Source of the DNA: Zeus faber
Lineage: Eukaryota; Chordata; Actinopteri; Zeiformes; Zeidae
DNA: 64,000 nucleotides
Direction of reading: 5' to 3'
Assembly (NCBI GenBank): GCA_960531495.1
Contig: OY482850.1
Coordinates: 7,152,587 to 7,216,586, forward strand
Shown one piece after another: positions 1 through 12,043 of the stretch (positions are counted from its first letter, which is position 1; every line of letters begins with the position of its first letter). The notes beneath the pieces were generated by a model. That model did not search any database. It worked only from the letters and a program-made list of their open reading frames with translations, and was not told the DNA's origin. The translations under genes and the position numbers were made by a program.

Positions 1-479
1 TCATGTGCACAGGGTCAAAAAAAAGAAAAAGATTTTTGTGAAATCCTTTTGTTAAACCCAGTGCCTTTGGCACCATTTCTCACTTGGCTGTCGTACTCTT
101 CTGTTAAGAGAATTGGAGATTTAACTGACCAATGGGGATGAAGTCCTTCAGAGTACTTCAAACAAAAAAAGGGACTTTGATATTCAGATCCAAATTGCAG
201 TCTGCAATAATGGAGTGTGCACCAATATTAGCAAGAGTTTCTTTTCACGTGTCGTACACAGAAAACAAAGCGTAGACAGAGCGGGTAAAAAAAAAAAAAA
301 AAATCTCTAAAAATAAAAATCACATTCAAACTCCACCGTACAAAACAGTTCTGGACAACGGCCTTAGCAATTAGTTAAAGTACGAAAAAGTAAAAATAAA
401 CAGATTCCATTGCGGTCCCTCGAGCAGGCCGTAGAGGGTAGGGGTTGAACGCTTGGTGGTGTTTTCTGAGAAGTCGACG

Positions 480-3400
480 TTACGTGCTGTTCATCAGCTT
501 CTTCCTCTTTAGTCTTTCCCGCCAGTCTTCGGGAAGCGCTTCAAAGTTGGCGTTCTTTGAAGATTTCCCTCTGAGAGACCAAAAATAAACCAAACTCAAG
601 AGTTATAATACATTCATTAAACGGGGTTCATTTTGGCATTACAAAATTCAATTCAAGGACTTTCACATACTTTTAAGCAACTCCCCCCCCCCCCCAAATT
701 GTAAGAACTTCACGCAAAAAAACCAAAAACATTTCCAATGTGATTTTTATTCATTCAAATATAATCTAATCTTCAGTCTCATTGTTTATTATTTAAATAT
801 ATCCATTATAATATATATTTTTAGTTTTTCACAATTTAATTGTCATCTATTATAAGTGTATTTTCAACCATGCTTTGGAGAAAAAGGGGGCTATTTTCAA
901 GGTATTCCAGTACTTGAATGCCTGAGGAGGAAATTCAAGCACTTCAAGGACCTCGCAAGAACCCTGCATCAAGCTCTGTAAACCTGACAGCCCCATAAAT
1001 ACAAGTTGTTCTTATACCGTTTTTACACCAGGGTTGGTGGTAAGTCACTTCATTCTGAACCGATTTTCATGAGATTCAGTTTGTTTTAAATGTGAGAAAT
1101 TGAAAGTGAAAGTGGCTACTTATTGGAATTCAATTCAGTTACTGGGGGCCAATTTAGTCATATTTCTTTTCCATTCAAGATCATGGACAAAAGTTCCTTG
1201 CTTTAAGTGTTTCACAGAATACAAGTTATTTGTCACCCCCGCTATTCATAAATCATATACATACATTTCCAGTCTTCTTTCAATTAACCCTACAAAATGC
1301 GCCAAATCTGCCCTCAGAGCAGCCGTGGCAAACTCGTGAGTGAAGAAACCAAAGAGGCCCTTTGTGCACCACAGTCGCCATTTAAGGAGAACGCTTACGT
1401 GACGAGCTGCTGCTGCTTCCACTCCTCAATGGTCCTCTTGTTGAGCTGGTCCCGGTCCTCGTCGCTGGAACTGCTCTTCTCCTCCTCGTCCAGCTCCTTC
1501 TGGATGCTCTGCCACTTCTTCACCAGGGACGGCATCTTGGTCTTGCTCTTCTTTGACTGGGTGGTGGGGGGGGGGGGGGGGGTATATCAGTCAAAGCCTT
1601 GCATGTTTTAAACAGTAGTATTTGAATTTCACCTCTACGAACCTTGTCCTTTTTCAGCTTCTTGCTCTTGTCCGGGGGCAGGGTTTTGGCAGCAGGGGGA
1701 TCGGGCGGTGGCTGGGACATGGGCGGTGGGGGCTGAGCTGGCAGCGGAGGTGGAGGTGGCGCCGCGGCAGTGGGCTCAGGGGGGAGCGATGGGGCGGCAA
1801 CGGCCGACACCCCCCAGTAGGCGTTCGCTGACATCACAGGCGCTGCGTAGACAGAAGCAATAAATGTTATTTTGGCCATAATGATGCCAGACAAAACAGA
1901 TTTCCTTAAAATGCTGACTTTTATGGTCTAGCTATGACTCATCTCAATTTCATTCAATCAAAGCCATACTTGCTCTTCTTTCTGGCTTGAGTTTTATGAC
2001 ATACATGGACCACAATGTAAATTATCATCAATCTTGAGGGTAAATCATTTGAGGGCAAATGTTTAGGCGTCTTGTTTGTGAAACTCAAGGCCAATACAAA
2101 AAAAACACGTAATAAAATAAAATAAAAATGTATGCAATGAAGTGTATTTTTCAGACCTTCATTTAATTTCTAGGGCGATGCTATACAAGAAGTTTTGAGG
2201 TCCGTTTACCTGCAATGGCAGCGGTCTGCGTGTAGAGAATCGGGCTGCTGCCGATAGTGATGGCCTTGGACAGCTGACCAGCTTTGCGTTTCTGTCCTTT
2301 CCCAATGGGACCCAGAGACTCCAGGACCTGTGTGAGGTAATAACAAGAAATATAAATACCAAGCGTAAACCCTTGATATTTGAAAAACACATATATGGTA
2401 TCCCCAGAAAGTTCTATGAAGGACTGTTGTTGCACTGTTACCTTAGTGCTCGATGTGGCAGAGGGCACGGCTGCTACCGCCCTGCTGCCATCTTCCTCCG
2501 TCCCGGGAGCCGGTGGCTCTGCATCCTCGTCGTCCATCTCCATTTCAACCTCCATGATCTCGCTGTCGCTGTCGGGTGGGGGAGGCGGTGGCGGAGGCGA
2601 GGCCGGGGGCGGAGGGGGAGGCGGTGGGTATTCTGAGGGAGGAGGAGGCGGCGGCGGAGTGTCGGGAAGGGGCGGCTGGGCGGCAGACCAATTAGGGGGT
2701 GCCGTGGGCTGATGGGGGGCCGGTGGCGCCACCGGCACAAAATCAGACGGCACTGTGGAAGAACAGGCAGCAACAACAAACTGCTATTTAACAACCGTGG
2801 AGTATGTGGACGCAGAAGATACATTGTAATATGCTGCACGGAAGTTCATTTTTCATCTGATGACGTCATTACTGTGTTGCCATGTCAAGACTAACCTGCG
2901 ATTTCACCAGTGGATGCCAACGTGGTGTTGGCCTCTCCTGGGGAGGCCTGGCTGCCCTTGGCCTCCTCCGGCTTGTCGTCCTCGGCGGGGAAGTCCCACT
3001 GGGAGGCGTTGGTCCGGTCGTTCACATAGAAATACCGCCTGTGCTCTCTAGAGTGGGACAACAGAGATAGAGACGGGGGTCTCAGCGCCCTGCCTTGCAA
3101 CTGGCTGTGCGGCGTGATGACCCCCGAACGGGGCTATGAATTGGGAATGAACGAGCCAAGCTAGAGGCGGGTTGATCTGGAACGGCGACTTTAGCCATCC
3201 CCGAGGGCCGAATTGAAATGTGGAGGTGAACAGGGAACCCACCTTGCGCTCAAAAAAACAAAACAAACAAATTAAATGAACACAAATCATCATTGGTCTG
3301 GAAAGGCGGTTTCAAAGTTAACACCATAGTTGTCTGAAATTATTCATTTTAGACAACCACTCCCTCCCAAACACAGGTAGATTGCATAGAAAAAAAACGC

Positions 3401-5459
3401 ATTATTGACCAAAAAGAACAATCACATTTTTGTTCATATCACATAGTAAGAATAAAGAAATACAGGAAGACATGAAATAAGAGTTGGTCTGACCTGCTGG
3501 ATCCCCTTCCACGCTCCGTCTTCACCTTTAATTTGATGCGTGACACTCGTCGCCTTTTCCGGGGAGTCACTCTGTGTCTGCATTGCGCTGGGAGGGGGGG
3601 CAGGGGGCGAGTTGGGGGGGGCGGGGTCGTAGTCCTGTAAAGTGCAAAGCTCTCCCACGCAAAACCAAACCTTCCCCCTATACCCCCCCCTCCCCTCCCG
3701 TTGCACTGATGGACCCACTCGAAAGTCTAGAAGAGCCGAGTCCTCCTCTCCCTCTCTCTGTGGTGAGTTTCTATGGCTGCTGCCATGTTACTACGGACGA
3801 GGAGCGTCACAGAAACCCAGAGAGTCTTTCTGGCATGGACTGATCCCCTTGAAATGGTCATGCCTCTCCCCGAGTCATTATACAGAAAGTCTGCAACCCC
3901 AGCACAGGTGTTGCGGGGGGGGGTGGGGGGGACATTTTGGCTCAGTAGGGAGGTGGGGTCGGGGAGATTAGAAGTGTGAAAGGTAAGGAGGGCATACCTG
4001 TCCCAGTGGCAGGACCAGCCTTTAGGGGTGGCGTTAATTTCGTAATGTTTAATGTGTTCGGCAGCTTCCTGCAGCCTGCAGCGGAGATAGATCCCGTTCA
4101 GAGCGCCCTCCCTCCAGTCGGCGATCCGTGTCTGGCAAACAAACAAGCAAACGATGAGGGAGGGAGTGAGAGCAACAAGGCCAACAGCCAGGAGAGAAGA
4201 GCCACCAGATTGACGAGTAACGATGGCGACACCTTGTGATGGATCATAATGAGAATGTCAAATATTTAAAAGCTACCACATGGCTATGTGAAAGGAAAAA
4301 TTGCTCAGCACACAATGGAGGATTTTATATTTTAGATGTCCGTGCCATAAACTCCGAGTGAACATCCAAATTTTTTGTTATGACTGGGGTTCATTCCAGT
4401 ATTACAATATTAAATTCAAGGACTTTAAAGTACTTTTTTATTAAAGCACAATTTTTTTCCATTTTCAAGGGCCTCAAGGATTTTCAAGGACAATCAAAAC
4501 CATACAATCAAGTTTCTCAATGTGATCTTTATTAATTATAATATAATCTTAGTCTCACTGTCTATTATTTAAACTAGTATATCCATTATTCATTTCATTG
4601 TCATCTATTCTTAGAAGTGTAATTCAAAACATGCTGGATTAAAGTAACATTTGCCAAGTAAAATCTATGCCGTAAAAGCAATTCTGTAACATTTTTTAAG
4701 TCACTATTTGAATAGCAAAACCAGGCATAATATAATAGGTTTTCAATGACTATGTTTTTTCTAATGACTTTTCAAGCATCCCTGCACAAAAGGGGCTATT
4801 TTCAAGGTATTCCAGTGCTTACATTTCTGAGGACAAAATCCAAGCACTTCAATGATCTGGATAGAATCCTTCTGTCTCACCTCCGTTTGCAGCAGAAGCA
4901 GGTGGAAGTTTGAGATGACTTTTTTGTTTATCCCCAAGAACTCCATCTTGCTGGTTAAAGTGTTCGCTAGTTCTCCGATCTGAAACTAGCATACAATTTT
5001 TCTCAGCACGAGGCAGATGTCAGACAATATTTCTTTTTACTAATATATTTATTATTACCGATTAGGGCTGCATCAAAACTCATCGATCTTTACATATAAG
5101 TAATTTTCCTTCTAAATCAATAGATTAATGGTTTATAATGAAATAGTTTGTCACTGCCTGAGAATTGATACTGTTGTTATGGTTCTGTCTTTGGGGTAAT
5201 GTTACCTTGAGCTCTGGTGTTTCAACTTCCTCTTTTGCAGGCACCTTTGGAGCAGTTTTCTCTTCGGTTTTGTCCACGTCCTTTTCCCCTGCTGCTGCAG
5301 CCGTTTCTGGGGATTTCAAATTTGCTTCAGGAAAGAAAAGCAAACATATTTAATTACTTATAGTTAAAAATCTCAAGCTTGAAAAATGGCCGGAAAATAT
5401 GGCCATGCTAGTGGTGGTATTTTTTAGCAGTAGTCCCGATATTTGACACCCTCCTCAAA

Positions 5460-5528
<69 letters not shown>

Positions 5529-8355
5529 TATATATATTTTTTTTTTTTTAAACCAAGTTTTACAGGTTTATGTCTGCAATACACCGTGTGTTCTGACACT
5601 TTCCTATCGCATTAACCTTTTCAGCAACTTGTGCCACAGTAGCTCTTCTGTGGGATCATACCAGACGGGCTAGCCTTGGCTCCCCACACACATCAATGAG
5701 CCTTGGGCTGCCATGACGCTGTCGCCGGTTGTCCTCATTTGGACCACTTTTGGTAGGTACTAACCACTGCATACCGGGAAGACCCCACAAGACCTGCCGT
5801 TTTGGAGATGGTCTGACCCATTACGCTTGCACATTTTTCCTGTTTCCAACCAATCAACTTTAAGAATTGACTGATAACTTGCCGTTTAAGATGCTTCACA
5901 TTGCCACATATAGACTTACCTGTGTCAGCATTGTCCTGTGCTTCCGATCCGTGGCTGTTGGAGTCGGGGCTGGGTGCTCGAATGAAGGCTGTCTTCCAGC
6001 GCGCTTTCTTTACAGCAAGCTGCCCTTGGGGAGCTGTGGCCTCCTGGCTCGTCTCAGAACACGGGCTGGAACCGGCAGCGCTGCCATCGCCCTCTTCCAA
6101 GGCCCGCAGCTCAGCCTGGGGGGGGGGGTCAATTTTAGGACTAGTTTGCAGTGATATGAGAGCAAGAGCCATTGGGGAGCATTTTGCGCACCTATCTCCT
6201 TCTGACAGTACCGATGATGAGCGCGCCAGCAATGGGATGCCTGCGATCGGCGCACTAAAACAGTGTTTTTGTTTTTAAGCTTATGGAACTCAACAAATGC
6301 GTGTGGAATGAAGCTACGCTTAATGGGGACACTTTTTAGTTGACTCTCTGCCCAATCACCCCCTCTCCATGCGTTATGCGTAGGAAATAATCTTAACGAG
6401 TCCGTGAGTCCTCTCCCGTACCCCGTCCTCAAACGCTTTTTAGTTGTTTTATTTGGAGGAACGAGGCATGACGATTTGTAAGCTTCCGTTTTATCCTGTT
6501 ATTGTAATGTACACTGACTTGACTTTGAAGAATCTCAATCGACTGAGGGTTTCCAACTGATGATTTAGACTCGTCAGCTTTCAGGGGGCAGACCTAGATA
6601 TGAAAATCAGCGGTCATTTGAGACCCTAACTCAGCAATTTATGAGGGCTATTTTGACTACATCAGAGAGATCTAGCCAGATCCACTGCAGCTCCCAAACC
6701 CACCTTCTTCCTCTCGAGCGCTAATTCCAGCTCCATGGTGTCTTCCTCTGTTTCTTCCTCGGCACCGGAGTTTTCCACTGACTGGTTCTTGCTGCGTGGA
6801 TCCTTCTGGCCTAAGGGGAGGGGTTCGGCGTCCTGCTGAGGGGTAGAGGGAGAGCCAGGGAGGCGGCTGCCACTGTCCCTGTCCGAGTCCACGCTGTTTT
6901 CCCCCTCGTCCACCGCACTTCCGAGCAACTTTTTTCTCCACTTCTCCTCTGCCTGTTTCACGTCAGCGGGGATCAGGGGACCGAGGAGGGAGGCAGCAAC
7001 TCCACAGCGCTCCTCCTCTTCACTGGTGAGAGCTACGACGCTCTCCATCACCTCCTTTGAAACAAACAAAACAAGGATTATAACTGTTGGCAAGGAATGA
7101 GGATGAAACTGAATGCTTAACCGACTGAGTAATTAACTTGCCTTCGCTTTTGCCTCTTTCTTGATTGTTGGTGCAGGGGCGGATGCCGTTTTTTCCTCCG
7201 CATAAAAACCTGCCATCACTGTGCCATTGCCATTGACAGTGGAGCTGCAATGGAAAATATGCAAAATGATACTTTTACACATTTCATCATTTTCCCCTAT
7301 AGACATAAAATAGAGTTTCTCCACTGGTTAAGTTATCATAGAGTGAATGATTATACCACACGGGTTGAGGCTTTCTCATGTGATCTTGCATTTTCTGAGC
7401 CTCACAAACAGCAGACGATACATACTTATGGAGGAGTGTATGCCTTTAATAAGATATTAGTAATTGACCCTTGCCTGTCTCCGTACTGCTGCAGGCTCTG
7501 CACTTGATCAGCCAGGTAACGGGGAAGCTCCCAGGACACCTCATTGGTCAGAGTGTTCCAGTAGTAGTAGCAGCCAGAGTTATCGTCCCACACCTCCTGC
7601 CAGTCTCCCATCTCCACGGCAACTTGAGTGAGGAGGAGATGCAAAGTGATCAAACAACAGATTAACTCACAAGAGCACTTTGAAGCATTACAATCAATAA
7701 TTTGGGCTTTAGCATCTGCAAGGTTTGTATTCCCACAATTAAATTGGCCAAACTTTGTGAACAGCAAAGGAAAATTTGACTTTTCTAAAAAGTAAAATTG
7801 TCAAACCAAAGTGTGACAACACTGAGCTTGTTACCTCCAGCTAATGAGTACTGGGTGTTGTACTGGAAGTCCCCCTCAGCACTTGGCTGTTCCTGTCCTT
7901 TGGAGGGAACTTCCTGCTGGACACTGCCTTCGGGTCTAGGCGGAGTGGCCGCTGGGGTCGAGGGGTGAGGCGTTGCATCATCCGAAGTTGGCTGAGTGGT
8001 AATTGCATCGATTTCCTGTACAGACAAAACAGCATTATGCCACAAACACACTACAGGACTTTCAAAGTCGTCAGATCACTGTACTGTTCACACTACACAA
8101 TGTTCTATCTTGTGCTCGGGAGTCTTGCAGCGTTGTGATCTGCAGACTACCTGACTGATCGGAACGGGGGGGGGGGTCACACATTTACAAGATCTTTCAC
8201 CAGGAGGAAATCTCAGATGAGTCTGTCGGGTCTCCAAACTACATTTTGACATGAAAACACACGTGAGAAGAGACACTGGAAATTACGCAATACCATGCGT
8301 GGGACAGGATTATGAATATTTTATTATCGTCATCATCCTCATATTCATGATCAGC

Positions 8356-8390
<35 letters not shown>

Positions 8391-9704
8391 TATAAACAAT
8401 AAGAGAAAAAAAATTTAAATAGGTATGTGTGATTCTGACTGCTGCTCTGCGTACTCCCATCTCTCCTTCTCAACCTCCACCAACCCCATGTCTGCTGTCA
8501 TTGGCTGTAGCTCCTTGTGGCTCTCCTGAGTCAAGCCTGACACAACACAAGCTAGCCTGAGCTTGCTATGATTTTCGTCTGATCTGGAGCTTTGCTCTGC
8601 GATTTCCAAAACCCTGTCGGCGAGTGGAAAAATCAGGCCAGAATCACGTAGTCTGAGGTCGGCATTAGTGTTTTTGTGTGAATTTCAATCCCTTCCAATT
8701 CTTCCAGAAATCCATCTGAACAACTATATATGCCTCCCACATTATTCTGGTCATTTTCCTAAAACCTATGGAAAGTTATCACTGACTGGTGATCCAAATT
8801 GCAACTGAAAATAGCACATTTCACAATGCATTTATGTTAGATCGGTGAAAAAAGCTACTTACAGCCATGAAATTGGCCAACGTGCTGTCAATGTCGGTCG
8901 ACTGGTTGTGTTGCGACTTTGCGACGGGATGGTGGGAGTCTGTTTCGTCTTCATCGCTGTCCTCATAGGCCCCAAGCAGGGACAAACCCTCTGGAACATA
9001 ATGAGTCAAAAGCAACAACTGACTTTTCTGCCCATGCTAGAGAAAAAAAAAAAAAAAAACTAGACACTTTCCACGCACATACAACAACTCACCTGTAGCC
9101 CTCACTGCGGGGCCCTTCATGTTCACGTTTCTTTCTTCACTTATGAACGGGTGTCCGTCACCTTCTGGTTCATCTGTCGGAAACGTTGAGCTCGATTACA
9201 TCGACGAGGACGTACACGCATAACGTTTGCTATTATTTGAAGTAAAAAGTATTTTACATTCCTCCAAACGAAGAAATCGCGGCCTGTTTTCCGCTAGCAT
9301 AGTTAGCCTAGCTGTACACGTTAGCCAGCTCGATGGCTAGCGCGTCACATTTCTATTCGGAATTGGAATTTCTAGCCTGTATAAATGTAAAACAAACACA
9401 GGAATATGTGTGGCGAACGGCTACGACAATTACAATCCGAAAAATATGCGACACAGCTACTATCTGAATATTTCCCCTAAAACAGGTTTTCACGGCGTGT
9501 GGACTGATAACTACAGTAACCTGATAAATAGGGCCTTTCTTTCCACGTCAACTGACAAATCGATATCAAACGCTTAATTATAGATATTTAATAGAAACGT
9601 AACTTGCCTTCAGATCCCGTTCCACTGCGAAAACCGGGCGGCGACAGCTGCAGTATTGTTCTCCGTCCGACCGTGCCCCCTGCTAGGCGCGTCTTCTTTC
9701 CCAT
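480..9704 (-). CDS. fnbp4: Formin-binding protein 4, 17 coding exons
   Basis: Nuclear/cytoplasmic WW-domain adaptor that binds proline-rich formins. Exons (high to low): 9704-9608, 9173-9093, 8990-8863, 8015-7835, 7622-~7475, 7244-7142, 7054-6704, 6115-5920, 5324-5206, 4979-4881, 4131-3998, 3047-2896, 2752-2442, 2327-2210, 1842-1643, 1556-1399, 570-480. Phases join without a break to give about 888 residues (human about 1017). The protein starts MGKKTRLAGG and ends KRKKLMNST. WW1 (GDWQEVWDDNSGCYYYWN) lies near residues 168-200. WW2 is split between the exon ending GWSCHWDR and the exon with HRRYFYVNDRTNASQW, near 538-570. Two proline-run regions lie in the 2752-2442 and 1842-1643 exons, followed by a basic C-terminus. 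ATG 9704 is chosen because the protein from there matches the family N-terminus; an in-frame ATG upstream gives an unlike extension. Two introns, perhaps three, use GC donors. No polyadenylation signal is evident before the left edge. Confidence 0.95.
625..968. mobile_element. Dispersed repeat family R1, copy 1
   Basis: About 340 bp running from GGGGTTCATTTTGGCATTAC to AAGGACCTCGCAAGAACCCT. The ends are weak inverted repeats (GGGTTC / GAACCC). It has the same internal order as 4384-4870 and 46483-47875: an ATTCAAGGACTT block, a TTTATTAATT...ATCTTAGTCTCATTGT block, and GGCTATTTTCAAGGTATTCC. It is probably a non-autonomous DNA transposon, in the last fnbp4 intron. Confidence 0.65.
3494..3634 (-). 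other. Candidate cassette exon in the fnbp4 WW2 intron
   Basis: This 141-nt segment lies between the two exons encoding WW2. It has an acceptor-like TTTACAG on one side and CAG/GTCAGA on the other. Its length is a multiple of three, and it is open in the phase needed (phase 2), where it would add a proline-rich then strongly basic peptide (TPRKRRRVSRIKLKVK). It is also open in phase 0 as a proline-rich acidic peptide, but that phase does not fit the flanking exons. Inclusion would separate the first WW tryptophan from the aromatic block. The human protein as I remember it has no such insert. GC-rich chance openness is a real alternative. Confidence 0.3.
4384..4870. mobile_element. Dispersed repeat family R1, copy 2
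   Basis: Same modules as copy 1 (GGGTTCATTCCAGTATTAC at one end, CCAAGCACTTCAATGATCT and AGAATCCT at the other), slightly longer. Its right end stops about 10 bp from the splice donor of the fnbp4 exon at 4979-4881, so insertion came very close to an exon without breaking it. Confidence 0.65.
5461..5541. repeat. (TA)n microsatellite
   Basis: About 80 bp of TA dinucleotides in an fnbp4 intron, next to a Tc1 fragment. A shorter TA run lies at 8368-8395. Confidence 0.95.
5585..5884 (-). mobile_element. Tc1/mariner fragment in fnbp4 intron
   Basis: Reverse-strand match to the N-terminal (DNA-binding) part of the Tc1-like transposase seen at 13115-13582, with GTCAGAACACACGG-like and DNA-binding helix segments still recognisable. 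It is truncated at both ends and frame-broken. Its right end is only about 35 bp from the donor of the fnbp4 exon at 6115-5920. Confidence 0.85.
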
Positions 9705-10891
9705 CGCTGCTTGGGCTGCGATTAGTCGCGTCGGTGGAGTCGCCGTTTCCTCTGCGCATGCGCTGAGCTCGTACGCGTTGAAAGAATTCTGCGCCACAAA
9801 CGTATAATAACGTGTATAATTATATAATAACGACAGCTCAATTGTAGCGTTATTTTAAATGACAAACATGCTACGCTTGTATCACAACGCCATTCAATAA
9901 AAATATCAGTAACAACGCAATGCAATGCAAGAAATGCAAATACAAAAAACATAAATGCATCCATCCATATGAACTACAATCCATAGATCCGTACTGAGGG
10001 CTTTAAATGCAAAGAAAAACATTTTAGATTATTCAATTTTGAAAAAAGCTGAAATAAAAATATATTTCTAAATCTACAAATAAATGTATATAGCTCTCCA
10101 CAAATCAGTATTAAGATTTAAAAAAAAAAAGACTGAAACATAACTCTTAATTGATAAATACAAATATTAATAATAAATTCACAAATACTTACTTACAAAT
10201 ACATACTTTATTACTGTGTATTTGTCAATAAATGCAGCATAAGTTCTATGTAATTAAACATATTTGAAACCACACGCCCCGGAAATGGCTCCTCTGGTTT
10301 GTTTTTCAGTCCGGGTGGAAACAATTTTCCTCTTCAGGTTTAGCTACGCTGACGAACATAAAAAAAAAAAAAGAAAGCTTCATCTTGTAAAACACCGGGG
10401 TTTTTTTTTTCTTTCTATTTTTCATGTTTAAAATATAGGAAAAATATAAACGCTCCAAACTTCGCAAACATCTGATTGGGTGTGTCAGTGACGTCGGAAG
10501 CGTCGGAAGCACATCTATCTTGACGTTCGGCGCGTCATCGCGTCACAGTCGCGTAGTGATCGTAATTCGACACCAGCTCCCCTTGTTGGTGCCGTGCGGC
10601 TTGACGGGCTGGGGCCGTCCAATCCCCCAGGTGTATGCGTGATACCAACCTCGGTGTTTGTTTGTTGTTACTTGTTTAGATTCTCGATCTAATTCTGGGT
10701 GTGAATTGTCATTACGACCGGCTCCGGTGAGTGGCGGCGGGCTCAGCAGACCGATGTCGCATGAGGGTGGAGATAGGGAGAAAACGCGACAGAGCGGAGG
10801 AACCCACCCACTTCCAATGACATCTGGTGAGCGGAAGAAAGAACCTTCAGACTGAGGGACCGGATGACAGTGTCCAGATAGACACTTATTA
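9705..10891. promoter_or_regulatory. Head-to-head fnbp4 / seipin intergenic region
   Basis: About 1.2 kb separates the divergent start codons of fnbp4 (9704) and the seipin gene (10892), so this stretch should hold both 5' UTRs and promoters. Both edges are GC-richer, and the middle (9820-10460) is AT-rich with A runs. No TATA box in a convincing position was seen. The layout suggests a shared or bidirectional promoter, but nothing in the bases proves it. Confidence 0.4.
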
Positions 10892-12043
10892 ATGGGCGGC
10901 ATGATGGGACCGGTTCTGCTGTGGCTGCAGGACGTGGCCGCCGTGACTCTCCTCAAAGCCCGCCGGACGCTGCTCCAAGCCGCCATCCTGTTCAGCGTCC
11001 TCGTCTTTCTCCTCTGGGTGTCCATATTTCTCTACGGGAGCTTCTACTACTCCTACATGCCCACCGCCAGCTTCTCCACCCCCGTGCACTATTACTACAA
11101 GTCCGACTGCGACTCCGGCTCGGCGCTCTGCTCTTTCCCCATGGCCAACATCTCCTTCCTGAAGAGCGGCAGGGACCAGGTGATGGCCTACGGTCAGCCC
11201 TACAGGATCTCCCTGGAGCTCGAGATGCCCGAGTCCCCTGTCAACGAGCAGATCGGCATGTTCATGATCAAGATGTCCTGCTACACCAAGGGCGGCGGGA
11301 CGGTGGCGACGGTGGCCAGGTCCGCAATGCTGCACTATCGCTCCAGCCTCCTGCAGACCCTGAGCACACTGATCTTCTCCCCGCTTCTGGTGACTGGCGT
11401 GTCGGAGCAGAAGCAGCTCATCGAAGTGGAGCTCTACGCGGACTACAAGACCAACGCCTACCAACCCACCACCGGTGCTGTCATAGAGATCCGGTCCAAG
11501 CTGGTGCAGATCTACTCGGCCCAGCTCCGCATCCATGCCTACTTCACCGGAGTCCGATATGTGCTCTACAACTTCCCCCTGACCTCTGCCGTCATCGGCG
11601 TGGCAAGTAATTTGGTCCTCCTCAGTGTCATCGTGCTTTTCAGCTACCTGCAGTTGTTATGGGGCGGCATTTGGCCTCCGGATCAAATCAGGGTGATGCT
11701 GGGAGACGACACCCGCTTCCAGCTGAGGAAGGAATCCACTCGGAAGCGCATGGAAAAGGTGTCATCTGAGAAAGACCTCAGAGCGCCCAGTGTGATAGGT
11801 CCTGTGAAGGAACTGTGTGGTTTGGAGGGAAATCACACGCCGCCCGAACCGTCTACAAACGAGGCCCCGGTAGTGCGGAACAACTCCGGAGAGGATGAGA
11901 ACATTGCGGCCAGTCATGGAGCCAGTGACCGCAATGGGACCGAGGAGGTACAGGGCTCTGAGATCCCGCTGGAGAACTGCGACTCGACTCTGCAGAGCGA
12001 GACCATGCTCCGACAGAGACCCGGGCCCTGCACAAGCCTGTGA
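10892..12043 (+). CDS. bscl2: Seipin, intronless coding frame
   Basis: Seipin is an ER membrane protein that forms oligomeric rings at ER-lipid droplet contacts and controls lipid-droplet biogenesis. The 383-residue frame shows the family layout: a short cytosolic N-terminus, a first membrane span near residues 28-50, a luminal domain near 51-230 with glycosylation sequon NIS at 86-88 and the motif [19 protein letters not shown], a second span near 233-257, and a hydrophilic cytosolic tail of about 110 residues. ATG 10892 begins [10 protein letters not shown], which leads straight into the family sequence. The whole frame is uninterrupted, whereas mammalian BSCL2 has many coding introns, so this may be a retrocopy or an intron-loss paralogue (bscl2-like). 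The frame is intact with no disabling change. A possible polyadenylation signal AATAAA lies at 13065-13070. Confidence 0.93.
   Translation: MGGMMGPVLLWLQDVAAVTLLKARRTLLQAAILFSVLVFLLWVSIFLYGSFYYSYMPTASFSTPVHYYYKSDCDSGSALCSFPMANISFLKSGRDQVMAYGQPYRISLELEMPESPVNEQIGMFMIKMSCYTKGGGTVATVARSAMLHYRSSLLQTLSTLIFSPLLVTGVSEQKQLIEVELYADYKTNAYQPTTGAVIEIRSKLVQIYSAQLRIHAYFTGVRYVLYNFPLTSAVIGVASNLVLLSVIVLFSYLQLLWGGIWPPDQIRVMLGDDTRFQLRKESTRKRMEKVSSEKDLRAPSVIGPVKELCGLEGNHTPPEPSTNEAPVVRNNSGEDENIAASHGASDRNGTEEVQGSEIPLENCDSTLQSETMLRQRPGPCTSL

Noticed and set aside
1520-2840. Plus-strand Gly/Arg-rich and alternate minus-frame Pro/Arg-rich open frames
   Set aside because: They are shadows of the proline-rich fnbp4 exons; GC-rich runs keep all frames open.
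2861-2868. Perfect TGACGTCA in an fnbp4 intron
   Set aside because: An isolated 8-bp site far from any promoter; expected by chance in a window of this size.
10889-11610. Second long frames on both strands over the seipin gene
   Set aside because: They overlap the seipin frame with no homology of their own; GC-rich coding sequence produces them.
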